From Ferrimonas pelagia (GTDB taxonomy: Bacteria > Pseudomonadota > Gammaproteobacteria > Enterobacterales > Shewanellaceae), in NCBI RefSeq assembly GCF_039543565.1, contig NZ_BAABJZ010000007.1:1-64000 (forward strand): a stretch of DNA of 64,000 nucleotides. The letters run 5' to 3'. Shown here one piece after another: positions 1 to 8,844 of this stretch. The notes beneath the pieces were generated by a model that saw nothing but the letters and a program-made list of their open reading frames with translations, made no database searches and was not told where the DNA came from. Numbering within the stretch: the first letter of the stretch is position 1; each line of letters begins with the position of its first letter. The translations under genes were made by a program, and so were the position numbers.

Positions 1-43
1 TGGCTTAATGCTTCCCTCTTAGAAGTAAAATAAGACACTCGGA

Positions 44-120
<77 letters not shown>

Positions 121-187
121 CTTTCCTATTGAATGGGCCTTGGCCGATTTAATGCTTCCCTCTTAGAAGTAAAATAAGACACTCGGA

Positions 188-264
<77 letters not shown>

Positions 265-331
265 CTTTCCTTTAAGTCGATGTATTTTTGGCTTAATGCT
301 TCCCTCTTAGAAGTAAAATAAGACACTCGGA

Positions 332-400
332 CGCGGAGTGGAGCAGCATGGTAGCTCGTCGGGCTCATAACCCGAAGTTCAAATCCGGTCTCCGCAACCA
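332..400 (+). pseudogene. tRNA-fMet copy 3 with an 8-nt internal deletion
   Basis: Identical to its neighbours up to CCCGAAG, then jumps straight to TTCAAATCC, so the 8 nt covering the variable loop and the 5' strand of the T stem are missing. Length is 69 nt instead of 77. The T arm cannot form normally and elongation-type folding should fail, so this copy is probably non-functional. Leader, D arm, anticodon arm and acceptor are intact, so it may still be transcribed. A single-read or assembly error is also possible. Confidence 0.85.
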
Positions 401-467
401 CTTTCCTATTGAATGGGCCTTGGCCGATTTAATACTTCCCTCTTAGAAGTAAAATAAGACACTCGGA

Positions 468-544
<77 letters not shown>

Positions 545-610
545 CTTCTCATCGAATTGATTTACTTTGATTCGAGCCTTCCCTCTTAGAAGTAAAATAA
601 GACACTCGGA

Positions 611-687
<77 letters not shown>

Positions 688-750
688 CTTTCAGCAAAGG
701 CGATAACTCGACTTTGCACTTCGTTTCCGAAGTAAATGGAAAATTTGTTT

Positions 751-837
751 CGGGATGAAGCAGCTTGGTCGTTCGTCGGGCTCAGCTCTTCATAAAAGCC
801 GCGAAGGTCGTTCCTTCAAATCCAGCTCCCGCAACCA
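751..837 (+). pseudogene. tRNA-fMet-like remnant 1
   Basis: The end CTCCCGCAACCA, the D-arm-like GAAGCAGCTTGGTCG and CGTCGGGCTCA match an initiator tRNA, and CGGGA at 751 can pair with TCCCG near the 3' end. The anticodon loop is interrupted by about a dozen extra nucleotides (GCTCTT before CATAA, then AAGCCG), and the T stem is altered. It derives from a variant different from copies 1-5 (CTCCCGC, not CTCCGC). It is followed after 13 nt by an intrinsic terminator. Confidence 0.7.
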
Positions 838-850
838 CATTCAACGAAAA

Positions 851-876
851 AGCCAACCTCGCGGTTGGCTTTTTTG
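851..876 (+). terminator. Intrinsic terminator after the tRNA region
   Basis: A perfect 8-bp stem AGCCAACC/GGTTGGCT (851-858 with 863-870), a TCGC tetraloop, and a run of T continuing from 870. It probably ends transcripts of the initiator tRNA array or of remnant 1. A decayed copy of the same hairpin recurs at 1106-1125. Confidence 0.85.
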
Positions 877-897
877 TCTTTGCGATCCCACCACAAC

Positions 898-989
898 GAA
901 GCAACCTGATCGCTCATCGGGCTCAGCCTTCATTAAAGCGACGAAGGGCGTTGGATCACTCTTTCCATAAGAGCAGGCTCCCGCAACCA
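898..989 (+). pseudogene. tRNA-fMet-like remnant 2
   Basis: Starts with GAAGCAACCTGATCGCTC, keeps ATCGGGCTCA and ends CTCCCGCAACCA. The T arm is replaced by CTCTTTCCATAAGAG, itself a small hairpin (CTCTT/AAGAG). It forms a ~100-bp tandem repeat with remnant 3. There is no intact anticodon arm, so translation function is unlikely. Confidence 0.6.
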
Positions 990-997
990 CATTCAAT

Positions 998-1092
998 GAA
1001 GCAACCTAGTCGCTCGTCGGGGGCTCAGCGCTTCATAAAAGTGGCGAAGATCGTTGGTTCACTCTTTCCATAAGAGCAGGCTCCCGCAACCA
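998..1092 (+). pseudogene. tRNA-fMet-like remnant 3
   Basis: Near-duplicate of remnant 2: GAAGCAACCTAGTCGCTCG, an expanded GGGGGCTCA anticodon region, the same CTCTTTCCATAAGAG insert and CTCCCGCAACCA end. It is followed by the second copy of the AGCCAACC hairpin. This pseudo-tRNA plus hairpin unit repeats the layout of remnant 1 plus terminator. Confidence 0.6.
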
Positions 1093-1105
1093 CATTCAGC
1101 GAAAT

Positions 1106-1125
1106 AGCCAACCTCACGGTTGGCT
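1106..1125 (+). terminator. Decayed copy of the 851-876 terminator
   Basis: Same 8-bp stem AGCCAACC/GGTTGGCT with TCAC loop, but the T run is replaced by TATTGG, so termination is doubtful. Beyond it, 1151-1206 carries one more weak 5'-half tRNA-like fragment (GCGGAGCAGCTTGATCGC). I see nothing else in 1207-1282 before the end of the FUSC gene. Confidence 0.5.
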
Positions 1126-1282
1126 TATTGGTCTCTGCCAAACCACCACAGCGGAGCAGCTTGATCGCTTGTCAGGCGTAGCGCTTCAAAACCGCTGCGC
1201 AGATCTTGCCTGCGCTCAAAACCACCCGGCCCTTAACCAAGCTCTGAGGCACCGCCACATTCCGATACTCACCCGCAACAAG

Positions 1283-3343
1283 CTAACCCGAAGCGCCCAA
1301 CCGACTTTTCGGTGGCACCGTTTTGACAATGCCGTGTATCGCCTGATAGCGCTCCAAGAACAGGGATAGCTGGTAGACCGCAAAGCCCCGTCTATCTGCC
1401 ACGCACTCTTGCAACAAGCCGTGCAACCACTGCTGACCATCGACCAACTCCTGGCTCCAACCCTCCTCTCCTCCGCTCATAGCGCTGCTTAGCTGGCCAT
1501 AGGCACTGTCAAACAGTGCCTCCAACCGCTGACTCTCAAGCGAACTGAAAATGGGATCTTTTTGGCTTTGCGGCAAGATGGCATTGAGATGCCCCATCCC
1601 ACTTTTATATAAAGCCAATAAGGCGGTACTGTGCTCAGCATCGCCATAGCCAGGCTCCTGTTTCATTTGCGTGAGGCTGGCGGTTAAGGCCACGCCCTGT
1701 TCATACGCTAACCGGCGACTTCGGGCCAAGTGAACGGGCTCGACCGGCCTACCAGCCAACCGGGCCAGCAACAACTGTAAATATCGATGCAGATACGCCA
1801 GCGCCGTTTTCCGTAACTGAGCCTGACGACCGCCTTGCCATTGTGGCCACAGAAAGCGATAAGCCAGAAAGATCAGCGAACAACCGATCAAGGTATCCAG
1901 CATACGCGCCAACAACACCTCGTGACTGGCCAACCCCAAGTATTCAAACGCCAACATCAGCACCAAGGTGGCCCCTGCGGTTGTCCAGCCGTGGTGGATC
2001 TGCACCAAAGTCAACGTCAAGGGAAGCAGTAAGCAAACCAGCAGTAGCGCCAACTCATCGTGCACACCCAGCGCGATCAGCGCTCCGGCGCCGAGCAGGC
2101 CCCCCAAGGTGCCCGCCGCCCGCTGCCATACCCGGCTTCGTGTCGCGACGTAACTGCTTTGTCGTACCATGATGATGGTGGTCAAGATCCAATAACCGTT
2201 GTCCAGCGGCATGACGCTGGCGATCGCCATCGCAGCGCCTAGGATAAGACCCAGCCGCACGCCGCCCCGCAGAACCGGGCTCGACCAGCGCATCATCTTG
2301 AGCCACTGCCGCCACCAGGATTCAGTACCGCTCGACAAGATCGCACGCTGATACAAGGGACCCGCACGTCCGGCCAGCCGGGTGATCCGCTCGGCATTCG
2401 CCGCCATATAGTGCGCAACCATTCCTTTGCGATCCGCCTTAGCCTGTGCCATCAGCGCATCGGACAGCGCTCGTCCAGCGACATCGACGCTGTCGCTGCC
2501 TTTAAGGGTTCGGTTGTGCTTGAGATCCTGACTGATCCGCAATAGCCGCGCGGCGACCAGTCGCGTCCAGTTCTGGTAAAGGGGCAGCATTTCCGTGCTA
2601 ACCAAGACGTCACGCGCCAAATGCGGCTCCGGGATGGCTTGCAGCCGTTCCTGCAGATCCACCGCGGCCATTAGCGCATTACGCAGCGGGGCAACGCCCT
2701 TCTGTCCTTCGACGGCGGCCAATTGCCGTCGAGCCATCGCAAGGTACTGACCCAACGTGTCATCAAAGTAGACCGGCAAGGTTTGATCCAAGAGCTGCTC
2801 GGGACGCCGCTCCATAAGCTCAGCCAGCCGGCGATAGATCTGCGCCAATGCCTGACGCAAGGGCAATTGCCGCCACAACCGGTACCACACGGCACTGAAC
2901 AACATCAGCCACGCGGTCGCAACAGCAAACCCCAGCGCGATCTGCCAGGGAGGATACAGCGTCGAGGTCGCCAGCCCGATCACCGCCATGGTCAGCACGC
3001 CCATACCTAACCGGCCAGATAACTCCCCCCAAGCAGCAAAGCTGGCCATGATCACGCCCAACAGGGCAAACCACAGCGGCAGCCGTTCTGGGGCATGGAG
3101 CGCCACGACAGCGGTCGACAAACTGGCAACGGCAAAGCCGATCACGCCCAATGCAACCCGCCGTCCCCAGTAGGGCGAAGGCTGATCCAACGCCGACACC
3201 AAGATCGCGGGCAACACCAACATGGCAAGCGCAAACCGCTCCATCTCCCCCAGCGCAAATCCCAGGGCTTGTGCCAATAGGAGTCCCAGTGACAGACGCA
3301 ATGCATTGTTAATGTGCGGATTAAACCAGAACGCCTTATTCAA
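1283..3343 (-). CDS. FUSC/YccS-family inner membrane protein
   Basis: A 686-residue integral membrane protein resembling YccS/YhfK of enterobacteria (about 700-717 residues). It has the family's duplicated architecture: an N-terminal bundle of about six hydrophobic helices (residues ~10-160), a long soluble helical region (~165-350), a second helical bundle (~370-500), and a cytoplasmic helical C-terminus. FUSC-type proteins are linked to aromatic-acid efflux (AaeB relatives), but the substrate here cannot be read from sequence. It starts with ATG at 3343, 56 nt after the ubiF stop on the same strand, so co-transcription is possible. Its 3' end faces the decayed tRNA region and no clear terminator is visible there. 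Confidence 0.85.
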   Translation of the reverse strand: MNKAFWFNPHINNALRLSLGLLLAQALGFALGEMERFALAMLVLPAILVSALDQPSPYWGRRVALGVIGFAVASLSTAVVALHAPERLPLWFALLGVIMASFAAWGELSGRLGMGVLTMAVIGLATSTLYPPWQIALGFAVATAWLMLFSAVWYRLWRQLPLRQALAQIYRRLAELMERRPEQLLDQTLPVYFDDTLGQYLAMARRQLAAVEGQKGVAPLRNALMAAVDLQERLQAIPEPHLARDVLVSTEMLPLYQNWTRLVAARLLRISQDLKHNRTLKGSDSVDVAGRALSDALMAQAKADRKGMVAHYMAANAERITRLAGRAGPLYQRAILSSGTESWWRQWLKMMRWSSPVLRGGVRLGLILGAAMAIASVMPLDNGYWILTTIIMVRQSSYVATRSRVWQRAAGTLGGLLGAGALIALGVHDELALLLVCLLLPLTLTLVQIHHGWTTAGATLVLMLAFEYLGLASHEVLLARMLDTLIGCSLIFLAYRFLWPQWQGGRQAQLRKTALAYLHRYLQLLLARLAGRPVEPVHLARSRRLAYEQGVALTASLTQMKQEPGYGDAEHSTALLALYKSGMGHLNAILPQSQKDPIFSSLESQRLEALFDSAYGQLSSAMSGGEEGWSQELVDGQQWLHGLLQECVADRRGFAVYQLSLFLERYQAIHGIVKTVPPKSRLGASG

Positions 3344-3399
3344 TCGACTCCCCTAGTGGCCAAAGTGCCGCGTACACCGTCTGTCGCCATCGTTGATAC

Positions 3400-4566
3400 T
3401 TACAATCCCATCGCGTAGCGCATCACCTGCTGTTTCACCGGGCCGCTGCGCTGCGCCAGGGTCAGGGCCAAGTTGCGACCCAGCTTGAGCGGCAGCCAGT
3501 CATTGGAAAAGGCGTGGTAAAACACGTCCATGGCCGTTTGCATCGCCAGGTTATCCGCCCGGCGTTGACATTGATAACGACTTAACACCTCGGGCGCCGA
3601 CACGGACTCGCCCTTCTGCCGGGCCTGTCCCAGGATATGCTCCAGTGCGGCCACATCCTTAAAGCCGAGGTTAACCCCCTGCCCCGCTAACGGATTAATG
3701 GTGTGCGCAGCATCGCCCAACAGCACCATCCGACCTTGATAATAGTGCTGAGCATGCTGTCGAGTCAGGGGAAAGGCCGCTTTCGCTTCGATCTCAAAAT
3801 CACCGAGCCGCTGCGGGAAATGGGTTTGGACCTGCCGCTTCAGCGCCGCCTTATCCAATCGCATTAGCTGCTCTATCCGCTCGGGACTGTCGTACCACAC
3901 CAGCGAGCCTCGCGCGCCGGTCAAGGGCAGAAATGCCCGAGGGCCGTCGGCCGTGAAAGCCTGCCAGGTGATCCGCTGCTGGGGCAGGGCGGTGCTCACG
4001 TTAATGGCCAGACATGAATGGCGATAGCGCCAACCGGTCAGCCCGATCCCCGCCGCCTGACGCACACCACTGCGCGCGCCATCGCATCCCAGCATCAACT
4101 CCGCCGCCAGCGTTGCCTCACCCAACTGCAGATAAGCCCCGGCTTCGTCCTGCCACAAGCGCTCGGGTCGCTGACCAACCCTCAAGTCAACATTGTCATA
4201 CTGGGCCAAAGCCTGCCACAAGGCCAACTGCACCACGCGGTTCTCAACGATATGGCCCAGATGCGAATGGTCGATCTGTGCCGCCTCGAACGACACCTCA
4301 GCCCGTTGCCACTCCCAGGTCGCCAGGGTGTCATAGGGCGCCGCCCGCATCGCTTCAACATGCTGCCACGCGCCCAGATCCCGCAGCAGTCGCTCTGAGG
4401 CGGCACTGATGGCACTGACCCGCAGATCCATCGGCTGCTCGTGTTCATACGCTTGCGGTTCCTGCGCCTCGATCAGGGCAATGCGAAAACCGTGTTGGGC
4501 CAGGCCGCACGCCGCGGCGGCGCCCACCATGCCACCGCCCACAATGATCAGATCGTACTTTTCCAT
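3400..4566 (-). CDS. ubiF: UbiF-type ubiquinone hydroxylase
   Basis: An FAD-dependent monooxygenase of the UbiH/UbiF/VisC family, 388 residues. It begins with a Rossmann dinucleotide-binding loop (VGGGMVGAAAA, residues ~8-18) and carries the second FAD motif GDAAHTINPLAGQGVN near residue 285. UbiF hydroxylates the demethoxy-quinone ring late in ubiquinone synthesis. The family call is certain. The UbiF rather than UbiH/VisC assignment rests on context: it lies divergent to miaB exactly as in E. coli. The 287 nt between the two genes must hold both promoters. A TAAAAT near 4800 could be a -10 for miaB, but I see no convincing -35. Confidence 0.85.
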   Translation of the reverse strand: MEKYDLIIVGGGMVGAAAACGLAQHGFRIALIEAQEPQAYEHEQPMDLRVSAISAASERLLRDLGAWQHVEAMRAAPYDTLATWEWQRAEVSFEAAQIDHSHLGHIVENRVVQLALWQALAQYDNVDLRVGQRPERLWQDEAGAYLQLGEATLAAELMLGCDGARSGVRQAAGIGLTGWRYRHSCLAINVSTALPQQRITWQAFTADGPRAFLPLTGARGSLVWYDSPERIEQLMRLDKAALKRQVQTHFPQRLGDFEIEAKAAFPLTRQHAQHYYQGRMVLLGDAAHTINPLAGQGVNLGFKDVAALEHILGQARQKGESVSAPEVLSRYQCQRRADNLAMQTAMDVFYHAFSNDWLPLKLGRNLALTLAQRSGPVKQQVMRYAMGL

Positions 4567-4853
4567 GTCTGCCTGCGCTGCTCATTAAACCTGGGGCCAA
4601 TTCTACGGCAAACCGCCCCCTCTAGGCAGTAATGCACACCAAAGCGACTGCTTATGACGGCATTTCAGCACAATTTTCCCCTCCACCATCCTGCGCAATT
4701 TTCAAACAAGCAGAGTTGGTTAGCCAAACCTCGCTGCCGTTGCCGCGACTTCTCGCCGCGCAAACCTGCGCAAACGCTAGTCATTGCAGGCGCTGCACGC
4801 TAAAATGCACGGCTAAAATTTTTCCTGCCTGTAACTTTGAGCGACGTGAATTG

Positions 4854-6284
4854 ATGAGCAAAAAACTGCACATTAAGACCTGGGGCTGCCAGATGAACGA
4901 GTATGACTCGTCCAAAATGGCGGATCTGCTGGACTCTTTCGGCAACTACACCCTGACCGAAGACGCTGCAGAAGCCGATGTGCTGCTGCTGAACACCTGC
5001 TCCATCCGTGAGAAAGCCCAAGAGAAGGTGTTCCACCAATTGGGCCGTTGGCGCCCGCTCAAAGAGGCCAAGCCTTCGCTGGTGATCGGCGTGGGTGGCT
5101 GTGTGGCTTCGCAGGAAGGTGACGCCATCCGCGAACGTGCCCCGTTTGTGGATATCGTTTTCGGCCCGCAAACCCTGCACCGCATCCCCGAGATGATCGC
5201 CAAGATCCAAGCCGGTGAAAAAGGCGTGGTGGACGTTTCCTTCCCAGAGATCGAAAAGTTCGATCGTCTGCCGGAGCCTCGCGCCGAAGGCGCCACCGCG
5301 TTTGTCTCCATCATGGAAGGCTGCAACAAATACTGCTCGTTCTGCGTGGTGCCCTACACCCGGGGTGACGAAGTCAGCCGTCCGCTGGACGACGTGCTGT
5401 ACGAGATCGCGCAACTGGCCGAGCAAGGCGTGCGTGAGATCAACCTGCTGGGCCAGAACGTCAACGCCTATCGCGGCGAAACCCACGACGGTGAGATCTG
5501 CTCCTTCGCCGATCTACTGCGCTTTGTTGCCGCCATTGATGGCATCGATCGTCTGCGCTTCACCACCAGCCACCCAATGGAGTTTGGCCAGGACATCATC
5601 GACGCCTACGCCGATGTGCCTGAGCTGGTGGATTTCCTCCACCTGCCGGTACAGAGTGGCTCCGACCGCATCCTGACCATGATGAAGCGCAACCACACCG
5701 CGCTGGAGTTCAAATCCATCATCCGTCGCCTGCGCAAGGTCCGTCCGGATATCCACATCAGCTCGGATTTCATTGTCGGCTTCCCCAACGAATCCGATCA
5801 GGACTTCGAAGACACCATGACGCTGATCAAAGCCATCGACTTTGATATGAGCTTCTCCTTCATCTACAGCCCGCGCCCGGGTACCCCTGCGGCGGACATG
5901 GTGGATGACGTCGATGATGAGACCAAAAAGCAGCGTCTGTACATCCTGCAAGAGCGCGTCAACCAGCAAGCGATGACCTATAGCCGTCGCATGCAGGGCA
6001 CCGTCCAGCGCATCCTGGTGGAAGGCACCTCCAAGAAAAACGTCATGGAGCTGCGCGGCCGCACCGAAAACAACCGAGTGGTCAACTTCGAAGGCCAGCC
6101 GGATCTGATCGGCACCTTCGTCGATGTTGAGATCACCGAGGTGTTCCCGAACTCGCTGCGTGCTACGCTGATCCGCACCGAGGATGAAATGGATCTGCGC
6201 CGTAACCTGCGCCCATCCGACATCCTGAAGAAGCGCCCGCATAACACCCCGGACGAACTGGGTGTGGCAACTTTCCAACCCTAA
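4854..6284 (+). CDS. miaB: tRNA-2-methylthio-N6-dimethylallyladenosine synthase
   Basis: A radical-SAM methylthiotransferase, 476 residues (E. coli 474), that adds the methylthio group to i6A37 of tRNAs reading UNN codons. The N-terminal MTTase domain ligates one [4Fe-4S] cluster through C12, C49 and C83. The radical SAM cluster motif is C157-x3-C161-x2-C164 (CNKYCSFC), and a TRAM domain ends the protein (~380-445). The reading frame is open back to 4632, but ATG 4854 gives the conserved start MSKKLHIKTWGC, and the extra 74 codons resemble nothing. It leads the plus-strand run into ybeZ, 36 nt downstream. Confidence 0.97.
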   Translation: MSKKLHIKTWGCQMNEYDSSKMADLLDSFGNYTLTEDAAEADVLLLNTCSIREKAQEKVFHQLGRWRPLKEAKPSLVIGVGGCVASQEGDAIRERAPFVDIVFGPQTLHRIPEMIAKIQAGEKGVVDVSFPEIEKFDRLPEPRAEGATAFVSIMEGCNKYCSFCVVPYTRGDEVSRPLDDVLYEIAQLAEQGVREINLLGQNVNAYRGETHDGEICSFADLLRFVAAIDGIDRLRFTTSHPMEFGQDIIDAYADVPELVDFLHLPVQSGSDRILTMMKRNHTALEFKSIIRRLRKVRPDIHISSDFIVGFPNESDQDFEDTMTLIKAIDFDMSFSFIYSPRPGTPAADMVDDVDDETKKQRLYILQERVNQQAMTYSRRMQGTVQRILVEGTSKKNVMELRGRTENNRVVNFEGQPDLIGTFVDVEITEVFPNSLRATLIRTEDEMDLRRNLRPSDILKKRPHNTPDELGVATFQP

Positions 6285-6320
6285 CGATAACGTTTTAGTG
6301 GTTGCCCCTAAGGACAGAGA

Positions 6321-7478
6321 TTGAGTAACAAACTGCTGACCCTCGAGGTCTACTTGGAGCCTGCACAGAATCAGCGGATCGCTGCCCTGTGCGGGCCGTT
6401 TGACGATAACCTGAAGCAAATTGAACGCCGTCTGGGTGTTGAGATCAGTTATCACAACAATCAATTTATCGTGGTGGGCAAGCCCGCACAGGCCAAGAGC
6501 GTCATCGATCTGCTCAAAACCCTGTACGTTGAAACCGCCGCGGTCAAAGGCCAACAGCCGGATCTGGAGCCAGAGCAAGTGCATCTGGCCATCCAGGAAG
6601 CCGTAGCCCTGGAGCAGGAAGATCTCAGCGCCATGGGCGATGAGGTGTTCCTCAAGACCAAGAAAGGCGTGCTCAAACCGCGCAACGCCAATCAGGCCCA
6701 GTACATCCGCAATATCATCGCCCACGACATCTGTTTTGGTGTTGGCCCAGCCGGTACCGGGAAAACCTACCTAGCGGTAGCAGCCGCGGTGGACGCGCTG
6801 GAGCGCCAGGAGATCCGCCGTATTTTGCTGACCCGCCCAGCGGTGGAAGCGGGTGAAAAGCTCGGCTTCCTGCCCGGCGATCTGAGCCAAAAGGTCGATC
6901 CCTACCTGCGCCCACTGTACGACGCCCTGTTTGAGATGCTCGGCTTCGAGCGCGTCGAGCGCCTGATCGAGCGAAACGTCATTGAAGTCGCGCCACTGGC
7001 CTACATGCGTGGCCGCACGCTCAACGACGCCTTCATCATTCTGGATGAAAGTCAGAACACCACGGTCGAGCAGATGAAGATGTTCCTGACCCGCATCGGC
7101 TTTAACAGCCGCGCGGTGATCACCGGCGACATCACCCAGGTGGATCTGCCTCGCGGCACCCGCTCCGGCCTGCGTCACTCCATCGAAGTGTTGCGCAACG
7201 TTGAGAGCATCAGCTTCAACTTCTTCCAGTCTCAGGACGTGGTGCGTCACCCTGTGGTGGCCCGGGTGGTGGAAGCGTACGAGAGCTTCGAGCGCAAAGA
7301 AGCCGCCAACAAGGCGCGGATCGAGCAAGAGCGTAAAGCCGAGCGTGAAGCCCTGGTCGCCGCTGCCACAGCCCAGCCACAAGCCGCTCAGGCTCAACTG
7401 GTGCAGCAAGACGACGCCCAGACCAACCCGTCAACCACCGAGCCAACCCAGCGCACGGAGTCCAAAGATGAACAATGA
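6321..7478 (+). CDS. ybeZ: PhoH-like ATPase YbeZ
   Basis: A PhoH-family P-loop NTPase, 385 residues. Walker A is GPAGTGKT (residues 142-149), followed by the DDA-like Walker B segment (ILDESQNT). An N-terminal KH-like region precedes the ATPase. The C-terminus after ~residue 330 is Ala/Gln-rich, low-complexity and probably disordered. YbeZ partners with the endoribonuclease YbeY, encoded by the next, overlapping gene, in rRNA maturation and quality control. The start is TTG at 6321 behind AAGGACAGAG; no better ATG is close. Confidence 0.93.
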   Translation: MSNKLLTLEVYLEPAQNQRIAALCGPFDDNLKQIERRLGVEISYHNNQFIVVGKPAQAKSVIDLLKTLYVETAAVKGQQPDLEPEQVHLAIQEAVALEQEDLSAMGDEVFLKTKKGVLKPRNANQAQYIRNIIAHDICFGVGPAGTGKTYLAVAAAVDALERQEIRRILLTRPAVEAGEKLGFLPGDLSQKVDPYLRPLYDALFEMLGFERVERLIERNVIEVAPLAYMRGRTLNDAFIILDESQNTTVEQMKMFLTRIGFNSRAVITGDITQVDLPRGTRSGLRHSIEVLRNVESISFNFFQSQDVVRHPVVARVVEAYESFERKEAANKARIEQERKAEREALVAAATAQPQAAQAQLVQQDDAQTNPSTTEPTQRTESKDEQ

Positions 7479-7923
7479 ACTGGATCTGCAGATCGCCGTC
7501 GACGACAACCGCCTGCCCACCGATGAGCAGTTTCAGTTGTGGATCGACACCGCACTGAGCGGTCGCGACGCCGACAGCGAGCTGACCATCCGGGTCTGCG
7601 ACAGCGCCGAAAGCCAACAACTCAACCGCGATTATCGTGGCAAAGACAAGCCGACCAACGTGCTGTCCTTCCCGTTCGAAGCCCCGCCGGGGATCGAGCT
7701 GCCGCTGCTGGGCGATCTCGTGGTCTGCGCCGAGGTCGTCGCCCGTGAAGCCGAGGAGCAAAACAAAGCGCCGATGGATCACTGGGCCCACATGGTGATC
7801 CACGGTTGTTTGCACCTGATCGGCTTTGATCATATTGAAGATAATGATGCCGAGCAGATGGAAACTTTTGAGCGTGAACTGCTGTCAAAACTGGGCATTG
7901 CCGATCCGTATCAAGAGCGGTAA
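7468..7923 (+). CDS. ybeY: Endoribonuclease YbeY (16S rRNA maturation)
   Basis: A single-domain metal-dependent RNase, 151 residues, required for correct 16S rRNA 3'-end processing and late ribosome quality control. The zinc site H112-x3-H116-x5-H122 (HGCLHLIGFDH) is intact, as is the preceding GDLV strand. ATG 7468 overlaps the ybeZ stop by 11 nt, suggesting translational coupling with its partner. The frame is open upstream within ybeZ, but only this start gives a family-length protein. Confidence 0.95.
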   Translation: MNNELDLQIAVDDNRLPTDEQFQLWIDTALSGRDADSELTIRVCDSAESQQLNRDYRGKDKPTNVLSFPFEAPPGIELPLLGDLVVCAEVVAREAEEQNKAPMDHWAHMVIHGCLHLIGFDHIEDNDAEQMETFERELLSKLGIADPYQER

Positions 7924-7956
7924 TCTGAGCCTGAATTCCCAACGAAAAGAGACAAC

Positions 7957-8844
7957 ATGAACGAAGACCAACCTCCGTCGAGACACACCGGTAGCAAGAG
8001 TAAGCCGGGCCTGTTAGACCGCCTGAGCCAACTGTTTACCGGTGAACCCCAAAATCGACAGGAATTGGTGGAAGTGATCCAGGACGCGCAAGAGCGCCAA
8101 CTGATCGACTCCGACACCAAAGAGATGATCAATGGCGTGCTCGACGTCGCCGAGCTGCGGGTGCGAGATCTGATGATCCCACGCTCCCAGATCATCGCCA
8201 TTGAGAAAAATCAGAGTGTGGCGGAGTTTCTGCCCACGGTCATCGACTCCGCTCATAGCCGCTTTCCGGTGATCGATCGGGACAAAGACCATATCGAAGG
8301 GATCCTGCTGGCCAAAGATCTGCTGGCATGGGGCTTTGGCAACACCGCCGAGCTGACCCTCGACAAGGTATTGCGCCCCGCCGTCGTTGTGCCAGAAAGC
8401 AAGCGAGTGGACGTGTTACTCAAAGAGTTCCGCTCCGAGCGCTACCACATGGCCATGGTGGTGGACGAATACGGCGGCGTGTCCGGCCTGATCACCATCG
8501 AAGACATCCTAGAAGCCATCGTCGGCGATATCGAAGATGAAACCGATGTGGAAGAGGACAATCAGGACAGCATTCGTAAGATCAGCCGCAAGGTTTGGTC
8601 CGTCGCGGCGCTCACCCCGATCGACGAATTTAACGATCACTTTAACAGCCAGTTCTCCGATGAAGAGTACGACACCGTCGGCGGACTGATCAGCCACGCC
8701 TTTGGCCACCTGCCGGAGCGGGGCGAAACCATCGTATTGGACGACTTTGAGTTTAAAGTGGTCAGTGCTGACACCCGCAGGTTAGTCCAACTGCAGGTCA
8801 AAACGACCACGCCTCAAAGCTGTAAGGACTCCTCAGCCGCGTGA
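7957..8844 (+). CDS. corC: CorC/YbeX, CBS-domain protein
   Basis: A 295-residue soluble protein (E. coli YbeX 292) with an N-terminal linker, two CBS domains (~66-125 and ~130-190) and a C-terminal CorC_HlyC domain (~205-285). It was named for an effect on magnesium/cobalt efflux. YbeX has since been tied to ribosome metabolism, in keeping with its neighbours. ATG 7957 follows AAAAGAGACAAC. Its TGA overlaps the lnt GTG start (GTGA), so lnt is probably translationally coupled. Confidence 0.93.
   Translation: MNEDQPPSRHTGSKSKPGLLDRLSQLFTGEPQNRQELVEVIQDAQERQLIDSDTKEMINGVLDVAELRVRDLMIPRSQIIAIEKNQSVAEFLPTVIDSAHSRFPVIDRDKDHIEGILLAKDLLAWGFGNTAELTLDKVLRPAVVVPESKRVDVLLKEFRSERYHMAMVVDEYGGVSGLITIEDILEAIVGDIEDETDVEEDNQDSIRKISRKVWSVAALTPIDEFNDHFNSQFSDEEYDTVGGLISHAFGHLPERGETIVLDDFEFKVVSADTRRLVQLQVKTTTPQSCKDSSAA

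Noticed and set aside
4632..4853. N-terminal extension of miaB by 74 codons
   Set aside because: Sequence is unlike any MiaB; ATG 4854 gives the conserved start and usual length.
5514..6725. Long antisense frame (about 400 codons) over miaB/ybeZ
   Set aside because: GC-rich codon-position bias creates such frames opposite real genes; no start site or domain. The same applies to frames opposite prfC (42066-43274), nupC (27800-28885), pnp (57093-58229) and infB (61296-62723).
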